Origin: Lamellibrachia columna
Taxonomy: Eukaryota > Annelida > Polychaeta > Sabellida > Siboglinidae
Direction: 5' to 3'
NCBI GenBank assembly: GCA_963662155.1
Contig: OY759268.1
Coordinates: forward strand, 57,143,469-57,207,468
DNA length: 64,000 bases
This document shows, in pieces, positions 24,396-37,217 of this stretch. The notes under the pieces were generated by a model. It worked only from the letters and a program-made list of their open reading frames with translations. It was not told the DNA's origin and searched no databases. Within the stretch, counting starts at the first letter, position 1, and each line of letters opens with the position of its first letter. The translations under genes were made by a program, and so were the position numbers.

Positions 24396-24745
24396 CATGG
24401 CGGTACTTCCATATATCCAATGATTATCCGAAACCACATCACGGATCATGAAGAAATACCATGTGAACACAGCAAAGAAGCCTCACAACACCATCAAGAG
24501 GTCACTAGTAAGACCAAAGGACAACGTTGAACCACAACAGATGTGCGAAAGGGTGTATTCCATAACGTGTAAGAAGGGCCACACAGGGCGCGGCCGCGGG
24601 GGGCACACACCAGAGTGACGTATGCGTAGAATGACTACCGTGTCGCCATCTAGTGGTAGTCGTCTGAGGAAGATTGCTGATAGCAATCGAAACGTCACGA
24701 GAAGAAAAAGGTAAACTGACTGTGAAATAAATAAAAATATTACTC
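24396..24745 (+). mobile_element. Penelope-like element fragment (RT tail/linker)
   Basis: One plus-strand frame reads MAVLPYIQ, then TGA where the family has Gly, then LSETTSRIMKKYHVNTAKKP, HNTIKRSLVRPKDNV and ERVYSITCKKGHTGR. This is the Penelope pattern LPYVxGLSExxxRIxKKY....KPxxTxxxxLVxPKDxxxxxxxxxVxYxIxC at the junction of RT with the GIY-YIG endonuclease. The endonuclease is truncated. The fragment ends with a hammerhead-like motif (24664-24693) and an AAATAAATAAA tail. Confidence 0.75.
24664..24693 (+). ncRNA. Hammerhead-ribozyme-like motif at PLE 3' end
   Basis: CTGAGGA fits the hammerhead core box CUGANGA. It is followed by one extra A, a perfect 6-bp hairpin (GATTGC, loop TGATA, GCAATC), then GAAAC, the second core box. 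Penelope-like elements are known to carry hammerhead motifs. Stem I and stem III are not evident, and the unpaired A departs from the consensus, so activity is doubtful. Confidence 0.4.
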
Positions 24746-24842
24746 AATGACTTGACTAAGATTTCAAAATATCTATAAAAAAATGAGGCGTAGACAATGA
24801 GCCATGAAAAATACGTCGCCTTTGAGCGCCTAACACACATTT

Positions 24843-25880
24843 AATCATGAACCAAATGCCCTAACACAATGACTGCTTTGACATCAGAAACCTCATCAAT
24901 CTTCGCATTTGTAAATCGTCTCCAATACTCCTGTGGAACTTGAACCTGCTCGTAGCACGAGATGGCATCCTGTGAACTACAGACGCCGCCGCACCTCCGC
25001 GCTGGATACAACTGCGAAACACTGGAACCAATTCGCTCAGGAAGTGAGCTTCCGACAGACTGTACAGGAAGAAGTTGATGGCGTGATTGACAGGTGCATC
25101 GCGCAGTGGATGACAAAGTACAAAGTGGATGGCGGCATTGGCCAGTAGTGATCGATGACGACGAACACATTACCGGGAACGACACCGACGATGAACGCCA
25201 ACGATACGCCCAGGCACATGAATGTCGTGGGCGTCACGGAGTCTCCTATTATTGCTCAGTTGCTGACGACTAGCACCGCCAATGGCACGGCGGTGGTAGC
25301 AACGAGGTTAATCCATGATCGATAATCGTTCATATAATGCGGGTCGCGCAACACAATGAGGTAAACGACGTCGCCCGATCTGAAGATGGCCGGAGCGGAT
25401 ATGATAACAAAGTGGATGTTCTTAAAAAGGTAGGCACTAACACCGACACGCACAATGCGGCGGCATTATTCGGCGTACACAGTCGTAGCTTGAGTAAAGC
25501 GGGAAGCGGAAGGCGACCAAACACTCGGCAGTGAACGCGACAATGGTCCACATAGACGTGTTTACAAGCACGTGGTGTGCTTGTGAGTTTGCGCGAAATG
25601 CCCTTATACTAGAGTCATCCAGTCAAAAGCCACCATCAACACCAAACTGTCCCCGGCGGCCAGGGCGGTCAAGTAAAGGTTCGCCGAGGTCTGCTCCAGC
25701 ACGACAAACACGAGCCAGCCAAACATACACCAAAAGACTGGAAGTTAAATCGTCACGAATGTGGCTTCCAATAAAATCACCCGTCTTGTTTTCGTTAGTT
25801 GTCACCACGTCCTCCAGAACCGACGACACCGTCGACAACTGAGCTGTTTCAATTTGAGGACCTGTCGCATATATTTCCAA
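24843..25880 (-). pseudogene. Class A (rhodopsin-like) GPCR pseudogene, peptide-receptor type
   Basis: Minus-strand pieces in the right order but different frames: an N-terminus with an NKT sequon (25880-25760); TM2 as NLYLTALAAGDSLVLM (near 25670); TM3 as SMWTIVAFTAE followed by FPL (near 25540; the usual ERY/ERC Arg is lost); TM4-ECL2 with IHFVIISAPAIF (near 25400); TM5 as SWINLVATTAVPLAVLVVSN with an in-frame stop just after; TM6 as FMCLGVSLAFIVGVVP (near 25190); TM7 as NHAINFFLYSLS and F..EL (near 25070). TM1 is mostly missing. At least three frameshifts and one stop make it non-functional. Closest in style to FMRFamide/neuropeptide receptors; subfamily not certain. Confidence 0.78.
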
Positions 25881-28800
25881 TACGGCTGTATCGATGATTT
25901 AACGACGACGCCTGAGCTTGAACATTTATTCGCAACATATTTATTCAACGACATTCTTTGTTGTTCTATTTAGCGAAGTCTTTACCCGTCTTCTTACTTA
26001 TCTTACCCTTCTTTGTTCCGACTTATTGACCATGCATTGGTTACATTCAGGGTATAATACTATTTAGCGGAGTCTGTACCCGTCTTCTTACTTATCTTAC
26101 CCTTCTTTGTTCCGACTTATTGACCATGCATTGGTTACCTTCAGGGTATAATACAACTTAGTGGAGTCTTTACCCGTCTTCTTACTTATCTTACCCTTCT
26201 TTGTTCCGACTTATTGACCATGCATTGGTTACCTTCAGGGTATAATACTATTTAGCGGAGTCTTTACCCGTCTTCTTACTTATCTTACCCTTCTTTGTTC
26301 CGACTTATTCACCATGCATTGGTTACCTTCAGGGTATAATACTACTTAGTGGAGTCTTTACCCGTCTTCTTACTTATCTTACCCTTCTTTGTTCCGACAT
26401 ATTGACCGTGCATTTATTACCTTCAGGGTATAATACTATTTAGTGGAGTCTTTTCCCGTCTTCTTACTTATCTTACCCTTCTTTGTTCCGACTTATTGAC
26501 CATGCATTGGTTACCTTCAGGGTATAATACTATTTAGTGGAGTCTTTACCCGTCTTCTTACTTATCTTACCCTTCTTTGTTCCGACTTATTCACCATGCA
26601 TTGGTTACCTTCAGGGTATAATACTATTTAGCGGAGTCTTTACCCGTCTTCTTACTTATCTTACCCTTCTTTGTTCCAACTTATTGACCGTGCATTTATT
26701 ACCTTCAGGGTATAATACTATTTAGCGGAGTCTTTACCCGTCTTCTTACTTATCTTATCTTTCTTTGTTCCGATATATTGACCGTGCATTTATTACCTTC
26801 AGGGTATAATACTATTTAGCGGAGTCTTCACCCGTCTTCTTAATTATCTTACCCTTCTTTGTTCCCACATATTGACCGTGCATTTATTACCTTCAGGGTA
26901 TAATACTATTTAGCGGAGTCTTTACCCGTATTCTTACTTATCTTACCCTTCTTTGTTCCGACTTATTGACCGTGCATAGGTTACCTTCAGGGTATAATAC
27001 TATTTAGCGGAGTCCTTACCCGTCTTCTTACTTATCTTACCCTTCTTTGTTCCGACTTATTGACCATGCATTGGTTACCTTCGGCTTATAATACTACTTA
27101 GTGGAGTCTTTACCCGTCTTCTTACTTATCTTACCCTTCTTTGTTCCGACATATTGACCGTGCATTTATTACCTTCAGGGTATAATACTATTTAGTGGAG
27201 TCTTTTCCCGTCTTCTTACTTATCTTACCCTTCTTTGTTCCGACTTATTGACCATGCATTGGTTACCTTCAGGGTATAATACTATTTAGTGGAGTCTTTA
27301 CCCGTCTTCTTACTTATCTTACCCTTCTTTGTTCCGACTTATTGACCGTGCATTTATTACCTTCAGGGTATAATACTATTTAGCGGAGTCTTTACCCGTC
27401 TTCTTACTTATCTTACCCTTCTTTGTTCCGACTTATTGACCGTGCATTTATTACCTTCAGGGTATTATACTATTTAGCGGAGTCTTTACCCGTCTTCTTA
27501 CTTATCTTACCCTTCTTTGTTCCGACATATTGACCGTGCATTTATTACCTTCAGGGTATAATACTATTTAGCGGAGTCTTTACCCGTCTTCTTACTTATC
27601 TTACCCTTCTTTATTCCGATTTATTGACCGTGCATGTATTACCTTCAGGGTATAATACTATTTAGCGGAGTCTTTACCCGTCTTCTTACTTATCTTATCC
27701 TTCTTTGTTCCGACATATTGACCGTGCATTTATTACCTTCAGGGTATAATACTATTTAGCGGAGTCTTTTCCCGTCTTCTTACTTATCTTACCCTTCTTT
27801 ATTCCGACTTATTGACCGTGCATTTATTACCTTCAGGGTATAATACTATTTAGCGGAGTCTTTACCCGTCTTCTTACTTATCTTATCCTTCTTTGTTCCG
27901 ACATATTGACCGTGCATTTATTACCTTCAGGGTATAATACTATTTAGCGGAGTCTTTACCCGTCTTCTTACTTATCTTACCCTTCTTTTTTCCCACATAT
28001 TGACCGTGCATTTATTACCTTCAGGGTATAATACTATTTAGCGGAGTCTTTACCCGTCTTCTTACTTATCTTACCCTTCTTTGTTCCGACTTATTGACCA
28101 TGCATTGGTTACCTTCAGGGTATAATACTACTTAGTGGAGTCTTTACCCGTCTTCTTACTTATCTTACCCTTCTTTGTTCCGACATATTGACCGTGCATT
28201 TATTACCTTCAGGGTATAATACTATTTAGTGGAGTCTTTTCCCGTCTTCTTACTTATCTTACCCTTCTTTGTTCCGACTTATTGACCATGCATTGGTTAC
28301 CTTCAGGGTATAATACTATTTAGTGGAGTGTTTACCCGTCTTCTTACTTATCTTACCCTTCTTTGTTCCGACTTATTGACCGTGCATTTATTACCTTCAG
28401 GGTATAATACTATTTAGCGGAGTCTTTACCCGTCTTCTTACTTATCTTACCCTTCTTTGTTCCGACATATTGACCGTGCATTTATTACCTTCAGGGTATT
28501 ATACTATTTTGCGGAGTCTTTACCCGTCTTCTTACTTATCTTACCCTTCTTTGTTCCGACATATTGACCGTGCATTTATTACCTTCAGGGTATAATACTA
28601 TTTAGCGGAGTCTTTTCCCGTCTTCTTACTTATCTTACCCTTCTTTATTCCGACTTATTGACCGTGCATTTATTACCTTCAGGGTATAATACTATTTAGC
28701 GGAGTCTTTACCCGTCTTCTTACTTATCTTATCCTTCTTTGTTCCGACATATTGACCGTGCATTTATTACCTTCAGGGTATAATACTATTTAGCGGAGTC

Positions 28801-30244
28801 TTTACCCGTCTTCTTACTTATCTTACCCTTCTTTGTTCCCACATATTGACCGTGCATTTATTACCTTCAGGGTATAATACTATTTAGCGGAGTCTTTACC
28901 CGTATTCTTACTTATCTTACCCTTCTTTGTTCCGACTTATTGACCGTGCATTGGTTACCTTCAGGGTATAATACTATTTAGCGGAGTCTTTACCCGTCTT
29001 CTTACTTATCTTACCCTTCTTTGTTCCGACTTATTGACCGTGCATTTATTACCTTCAGGGTATAATACTATTTAGCGGAGTCTTTACCCGTCTTCTTACT
29101 TATCTTACCCTTCTTTGTTCCGACATATTGACCGTGCATTTATTACCTTCAGGGTATTATACTATTTAGCGGAGTCTTTACCCGTCTTCTTACTTATCTT
29201 ACCCTTCTTTGTTCCGACATATTGACCGTGCATTTATTACCTTCAGGGTATAATACTATTTAGTGGAGTCTTTTCCCGTCTTCTTACTTATCTTACCCTT
29301 CTTTGTTCCGACTTATTGACCATGCATTGGTTACCTTCAGGGTATAATACTATTTAGTGGAGTCTTTACCCGTCTTCTTACTTATCTTACCCTTCTTTGT
29401 TCCGACTTATTGACCGTGCATTTATTACCTTCAGGGTATAATACTATTTAGCGGAGTCTTTACCCGTCTTCTTACTTATCTTACCCTTCTTTGTTCCGAC
29501 ATATTGACCGTGCATTTATTACCTTCAGGGTATAATACTATTTAGCGGAGTCTTTACCCGTCTTCTTACTTATCTTACCCTTCTTTGTTCCGACTTATTG
29601 ACCGTGCATTTATTACCTTCAGGGTATAATACTATTTAGCGGAGTCTTTACCCGTCTTCTTACTTATCTTACCCTTCTTTGTTCCGACTTATTGACCGTG
29701 CATTTATTACCTTCAGGGTATAATACTATTTAGCGGAGTCTTTACCCGTCTTCTTACTTATCTTACCCTTCTTTATTCCCACATATTGACCGTGCGTTTA
29801 TTACCTTCAGGGTATAATACTATTTAGCGGAGTCTTTACCCGTATTCTTACTTATCTTACCCTTTTTGTTCCGACTTATTGACCATGCATTTATTACCTT
29901 CAGGGTATAATACTATTTAGCGGAGTCTTTACCCGTCTTCTTACTTATCTTACCCTTCTTTATTCCCACATATTGACCGTGCGTTTATTACCTTCAGGGT
30001 ATAATACTATTTAGCGGAGTCTTTACCCGTCTTCTTACTTATCTTACCCTTCTTTGTTCCGACTTATTGACCGTGCATTTATTACCTTCAGGGTATAATA
30101 CTATTTAGCGGAGTCTTTACCCGTCTTCTTACTTATCTTACCCTTCTTTGTTCCGACATATTGACCGTGCATTTATTACCTTCAGGGTATTATACTATTT
30201 AGCGGAGTCTTTACCCGTCTTCTTACTTATCTTACCCTTCTTTG

Positions 30245-33200
30245 TTCCGACATATTGACCGTGCATTTATTACCTTCAGGGTATAATACTATTTAGTGGA
30301 GTCTTTTCCCGTCTTCTTACTTATCTTACCCTTCTTTGTTCCGACTTATTGACCATGCATTGGTTACCTTCAGGGTATAATACTATTTAGTGGAGTCTTT
30401 ACCCGTCTTCTTACTTATCTTACCCTTCTTTGTTCCGACTTATTGACCGTGCATTTATTACCTTCAGGGTATAATACTATTTAGCGGAGTCTTTACCCGT
30501 CTTCTTACTTATCTTACCCTTCTTTGTTCCGACATATTGACCGTGCATTTATTACCTTCAGGGTATAATACTATTTAGCGGAGTCTTTACCCGTCTTCTT
30601 ACTTATCTTACCCTTCTTTGTTCCGACTTATTGACCGTGCATTTATTACCTTCAGGGTATAATACTATTTAGCGGAGTCTTTACCCGTCTTCTTACTTAT
30701 CTTACCCTTCTTTGTTCCGACTTATTGACCGTGCATTTATTACCTTCAGGGTATAATACTATTTAGCGGAGTCTTTACCCGTCTTCTTACTTATCTTACC
30801 CTTCTTTGTTCCGACATATTGACCGTGCATTTATTACCTTCAGGGTATTATACTATTTAGCGGAGTCTTTACCCGTCTTCTTACTTATCTTACCCTTCTT
30901 TGTTCCGACATATTGACCGTGCATTTATTACCTTCAGGGTATAATACTATTTAGTGGAGTCTTTTCCCGTCTTCTTACTTATCTTACCCTTCTTTGTTCC
31001 GACTTATTGACCATACATTGGTTACCTTCAGGGTATAATACTATTTAGTGGAGTCTTTACCCGTCTTCTTACTTATCTTACCCTTCTTTGTTCCGACTTA
31101 TTGACCGTGCATTTATTACCTTCAGGGTATAATACTATTTAGCGGAGTCTTTACCCGTCTTCTTACTTATCTTACCCTTCTTTGTTCCGACATATTGACC
31201 GTGCATTTATTAACTTCAGGGTATAATACTATTTAGCGGAGTCTTTACCCGTCTTCTTACTTATCTTATCCTTCTTTGTTCCGACATATTGAACGTGCAT
31301 TTATTACCTTCAGGGTATAATACTATTTAGCGGAGTCTTTACCCGTCTTCTTACTTATCTTACCCTTCTTTGTTCCCACATATTGACCGTGCATTTATTA
31401 CCTTCAGGGTATAATACTATTTAGCGGAGTTTTTACCCGTATTCTTACTTATCTTACCCTTCTTTGTTCCGACTTATTGACCGTGCATAGGTTACCTACA
31501 GGGTATAATACTATTTAGCGGAGTCCTTACCCGTCTTCTTACTTATCTTACCCTTCTTTGTTCCGACTTATTGACCATGCATTGGTTACCTTCAGGGTAT
31601 AATACTACTTAGTGGAGTCTTTACCCGTCTTCTTACTTATCTTACCCTTCTTTGTTCCGACATATTGACCGTGCATTTATTACCTTCAGGGTATAATACT
31701 ATTCAGTGGAGTCTTTTCCCGTCTTCTTACTTATCTTACCCTTCTTTGTTCCGACTTATTGACCATGCATTGGTTACCTTCAGGGTATAATACTATTTAG
31801 CGGAGTCTTTACCCGTCTTCTTACTTATCTTATCTTTCTTTGTTCCTATATATTGACCGTGCATTTATTACCTTCAGGGTATAATACTATTTAGCGGAGT
31901 TTTTACCCGTATTCTTACTTATCTTACCCTTCTTTGTTCCGACTTATTGACCGTGCATAGGTTACCTACAGGGTATAATACTATTTAGCGGAGTCCTTAC
32001 CCGTCTTCTTACTTATCTTACCCTTCTTTGTTCCGACTTATTGACCATGCATTGGTTACCTTCAGGGTATAATACTACTTAGTGGAGTCTTTACCCGTCT
32101 TCTTACTTATCTTACCCTTCTTTGTTCCGACATATTGACCGTGCATTTATTACCTTCAGGGTATAATACTATTTAGTGGAGTCTTTTCCCGTCTTCTTAC
32201 TTATCTTACCCTTCTTTGTTCCGACATATTGACCGTGCATTTATTACCTTCAGGGTATAATACTATTTAGTGGAGTCTTTTCCCGTCTTCTTACTTATCT
32301 TACCCTTCTTTGTTCCGACTTATTGATCATGCATTGGTTACCTTCAGGGTATAATACTATTTAGTGGAGTCTTTACCCGTCTTCTTACTTATCTTACCCT
32401 TCTTTGTTCCGACTTATTGACCGTGCATTTATTACCTTCAGGGTATAATACTATTTAGCGGAGTCTTTACCCGTCTTCTTACTTATCTTACCCTTCTTTG
32501 TTCCGACATATTGACCGTGCATTTATTACCTTCAGGGTATTATACTATTTAGCGGAGTCTTTACCCGTCTTCTTACTTATCTTACCCTTCTTTGTTCCGG
32601 CATATTGACCGTGCATTTATTACCTTCAGTGTATAATACTATTTAGCGGAGTCTTTTCCCGTCTTCTTACTTATCTTACCCTTCTTTATTCCGACTTATT
32701 GACCGTGCATTTATTACCTTCAGGGTATAATACTATTTAGCGGAGTCTTTACCCGTCTTCTTACTTATCTTATCTTTCTTTGTTCCGATATATTGACCGT
32801 GCATTTATTACCTTCAGGGTATAATACTATTTAGCGGAGTCTTTACCCGTCTTCTTACTTATCTTACCCTTCTTTGTTCCCACATATTGACCGTGCATTG
32901 ATTACCTTCAGGGTATAATACTATTTAGCGGAGTCTTTACCCGTATTCTTACTTATCTTCTTTGTTCCGACTTATTGACTGTGCATAGGTTACCTTCAGG
33001 GTATAATACTATTTAGCGGAGTCTTTACCCGTCTTCTTACTTATCTTACCCTTCTTTGTTCCGACATATTGACCGTGCATTGATTAACTTCAGGGTATAA
33101 TACTATTTAGCGGAGTCTTTACCCGTCTTCTTACTTATCTTACCCTTCTTTATTCCCACATATTGACCGTGCGTTTATTACCTTCAGGGTATAATACTAT

Positions 33201-36200
33201 TTAGCGGAGTCTTTACCCGTATTCTTACTTATCTTACCCTTTTTGTTCCGACTTATTGACCATGCATTGGTTACCTTCAGGGTATAATACTACTTAGCGG
33301 AGTCTTTACCCGTCTTCTTACTTATCTTACCCTTCTTTGTTCCGACATATTGACCGTGCATTTATTACCTTCAGGGTATAATACTATTTAGCGGAGTCTT
33401 TACCCGTCTTCTTACTTATCTTACCCTTCTTTGTTCCCACATATTGACCGTGCGTTTATTACCTTCAGGGTATAATACTATTTAGCGGAGTCTTTACCCG
33501 TATTCTTACTTATCTTACCCTTCTTTGTTCCGACTTATTGACCGTGCATAGGTTACATTCAGGGTATAATACTATTTAGCGGAGTCCTTACGACTTATTG
33601 ACCATGCATTGGTTACCTTCAGGGTATAATACTACTTAGTGGAGTCTTTACCCGTCTTCTTACTTATCTTACCCTTCTTTGTTCCGACATATTGACCGTG
33701 CATTTATTACCTTCAGGGTATAATACTATTTAGTGGAGTATTTTCCCGTCTTCTTACTTATCTTACCCTTCTTTGTTCCGACTTATTGACCATGCATTGG
33801 TTACCTTCAGGGTATAATACTATTTAGTGGAGTCTTTACCCGTCTTCTTACTTATCTTACCCTTCTTTGTTCCGACTTATTGACCGTGCATTTATTACCT
33901 TCAGGGTATAATACTATTTAGCGGAGTCTTTACCCGTCTTCTTACTTATCTTACCCTTCTTTGTTCCGACATATTGACCGTGCATTTATTACCTTCAGGG
34001 TATAATACTATTTAGCGGAGTCTTTACCCGTCTTCTTACTTATCTTACCCTTCTTTGTTCCGACTTATTGACCGTGCATTTATTACCTTCAGGGTATAAT
34101 ACTATTTAGCGGAGTCTTTACCCGTCTTCTTACTTATCTTACCCTTCTTTGTTCCGACTTATTGACCGTGCATTTATTACCTTCAGGGTATAATACTATT
34201 TAGCGGAGTCTTTACCCGTCTTCTTACTTATCTTACCCTTCTTTGTTCCGACATATTGACCGTGCATTTATTACCTTCAGGGTATTATACTATTTAGCGG
34301 AGTCTTTACCCGTCTTCTTACTTATCTTACCCTTCTTTGTTCCGACATATTGACCGTGCATTTATTACCTTCAGGGTATAATACTATTTAGTGGAGTCTT
34401 TTCCCGTCTTCTTACTTATCTTACCCTTCTTTGTTCCGACTTATTGACCATACATTGGTTACCTTCAGGGTATAATACTATTTAGTGGAGTCTTTACCCG
34501 TCTTCTTACTTATCTTACCCTTCTTTGTTCCGACTTATTGACCGTGCATTTATTACCTTCAGGGTATAATACTATTTAGCGGAGTCTTTACCCGTCTTCT
34601 TACTTATCTTACCCTTCTTTGTTCCGACATATTGACCGTGCATTTATTAACTTCAGGGTATAATACTATTTAGCGGAGTCTTTACCCGTCTTCTTACTTA
34701 TCTTATCCTTCTTTGTTCCGACATATTGAACGTGCATTTATTACCTTCAGGGTATAATACTATTTAGCGGAGTCTTTACCCGTCTTCTTACTTATCTTAC
34801 CCTTCTTTGTTCCCACATATTGACCGTGCATTTATTACCTTCAGGGTATAATACTATTTAGCGGAGTTTTTACCCGTATTCTTACTTATCTTACCCTTCT
34901 TTGTTCCGACTTATTGACCGTGCATAGGTTACCTACAGGGTATAATACTATTTAGCGGAGTCCTTACCCGTCTTCTTACTTATCTTACCCTTCTTTGTTC
35001 CGACTTATTGACCATGCATTGGTTACCTTCAGGGTATAATACTACTTAGTGGAGTCTTTACCCGTCTTCTTACTTATCTTACCCTTCTTTGTTCCGACAT
35101 ATTGACCGTGCATTTATTACCTTCAGGGTATAATACTATTCAGTGGAGTCTTTTCCCGTCTTCTTACTTATCTTACCCTTCTTTGTTCCGACTTATTGAC
35201 CATGCATTGGTTACCTTCAGGGTATAATACTATTTAGCGGAGTCTTTACCCGTCTTCTTACTTATCTTATCTTTCTTTGTTCCTATATATTGACCGTGCA
35301 TTTATTACCTTCAGGGTATAATACTATTTAGCGGAGTTTTTACCCGTATTCTTACTTATCTTACCCTTCTTTGTTCCGACTTATTGACCGTGCATAGGTT
35401 ACCTACAGGGTATAATACTATTTAGCGGAGTCCTTACCCGTCTTCTTACTTATCTTACCCTTCTTTGTTCCGACTTATTGACCATGCATTGGTTACCTTC
35501 AGGGTATAATACTACTTAGTGGAGTCTTTACCCGTCTTCTTACTTATCTTACCCTTCTTTGTTCCGACATATTGACCGTGCATTTATTACCTTCAGGGTA
35601 TAATACTATTTAGTGGAGTCTTTTCCCGTCTTCTTACTTATCTTACCCTTCTTTGTTCCGACATATTGACCGTGCATTTATTACCTTCAGGGTATAATAC
35701 TATTTAGTGGAGTCTTTTCCCGTCTTCTTACTTATCTTACCCTTCTTTGTTCCGACTTATTGATCATGCATTGGTTACCTTCAGGGTATAATACTATTTA
35801 GTGGAGTCTTTACCCGTCTTCTTACTTATCTTACCCTTCTTTGTTCCGACTTATTGACCGTGCATTTATTACCTTCAGGGTATAATACTATTTAGCGGAG
35901 TCTTTACCCGTCTTCTTACTTATCTTACCCTTCTTTGTTCCGACATATTGACCGTGCATTTATTACCTTCAGGGTATTATACTATTTAGCGGAGTCTTTA
36001 CCCGTCTTCTTACTTATCTTACCCTTCTTTGTTCCGGCATATTGACCGTGCATTTATTACCTTCAGTGTATAATACTATTTAGCGGAGTCTTTTCCCGTC
36101 TTCTTACTTATCTTACCCTTCTTTATTCCGACTTATTGACCGTGCATTTATTACCTTCAGGGTATAATACTATTTAGCGGAGTCTTTACCCGTCTTCTTA

Positions 36201-37217
36201 CTTATCTTATCTTTCTTTGTTCCGATATATTGACCGTGCATTTATTACCTTCAGGGTATAATACTATTTAGCGGAGTCTTTACCCGTCTTCTTACTTATC
36301 TTACCCTTCTTTGTTCCCACATATTGACCGTGCATTGATTACCTTCAGGGTATAATACTATTTAGCGGAGTCTTTACCCGTATTCTTACTTATCTTCTTT
36401 GTTCCGACTTATTGACTGTGCATAGGTTACCTTCAGGGTATAATACTATTTAGCGGAGTCTTTACCCGTCTTCTTACTTATCTTACCCTTCTTTGTTCCG
36501 ACATATTGACCGTGCATTGATTAACTTCAGGGTATAATACTATTTAGCGGAGTCTTTACCCGTCTTCTTACTTATCTTACCCTTCTTTATTCCCACATAT
36601 TGACCGTGCGTTTATTACCTTCAGGGTATAATACTATTTAGCGGAGTCTTTACCCGTATTCTTACTTATCTTACCCTTTTTGTTCCGACTTATTGACCAT
36701 GCATTGGTTACCTTCAGGGTATAATACTACTTAGCGGAGTCTTTACCCGTCTTCTTACTTATCTTACCCTTCTTTGTTCCGACATATTGACCGTGCATTT
36801 ATTACCTTCAGGGTATAATACTATTTAGCGGAGTCTTTACCCGTCTTCTTACTTATCTTACCCTTCTTTGTTCCCACATATTGACCGTGCGTTTATTACC
36901 TTCAGGGTATAATACTATTTAGCGGAGTCTTTACCCGTATTCTTACTTATCTTACCCTTCTTTGTTCCGACTTATTGACCGTGCATAGGTTACATTCAGG
37001 GTATAATACTATTTAGCGGAGTCCTTACGACTTATTGACCATGCATTGGTTACCTTCAGGGTATAATACTACTTAGTGGAGTCTTTACCCGTCTTCTTAC
37101 TTATCTTACCCTTCTTTGTTCCGACATATTGACCGTGCATTTATTACCTTCAGGGTATAATACTATTTAGTGGAGTATTTTCCCGTCTTCTTACTTATCT
37201 TACCCTTCTTTGTTCCG
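30245..37217. repeat. Higher-order repeat: 3437-bp block in two tandem copies
   Basis: Rare markers recur at exactly 3437 bp: CCATACATTGG (31011 and 34448), GTATTATAC, CATTCAGGG before a truncated monomer (33591 and 37028), and the 6-bp deletion CTTATCTTCTTTG. 3437 equals 37 x 94 minus 41, and the shared deletions (34 + 6 + 1) account for the 41. Copies are about 30245-33681 and 33682-37118, with identity running to about 37217. They look nearly identical. Confidence 0.88.
33585..33640. repeat. Truncated 60-bp monomer variant (marker)
   Basis: GAGTCCTTAC joins directly to GACTTATTGACCATGCATTG, deleting 34 bp of the monomer. The same junction is seen at about 33591, 37028, 39248, 40998 and 41434, so one deletion event was spread by later amplification. 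Confidence 0.9.
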
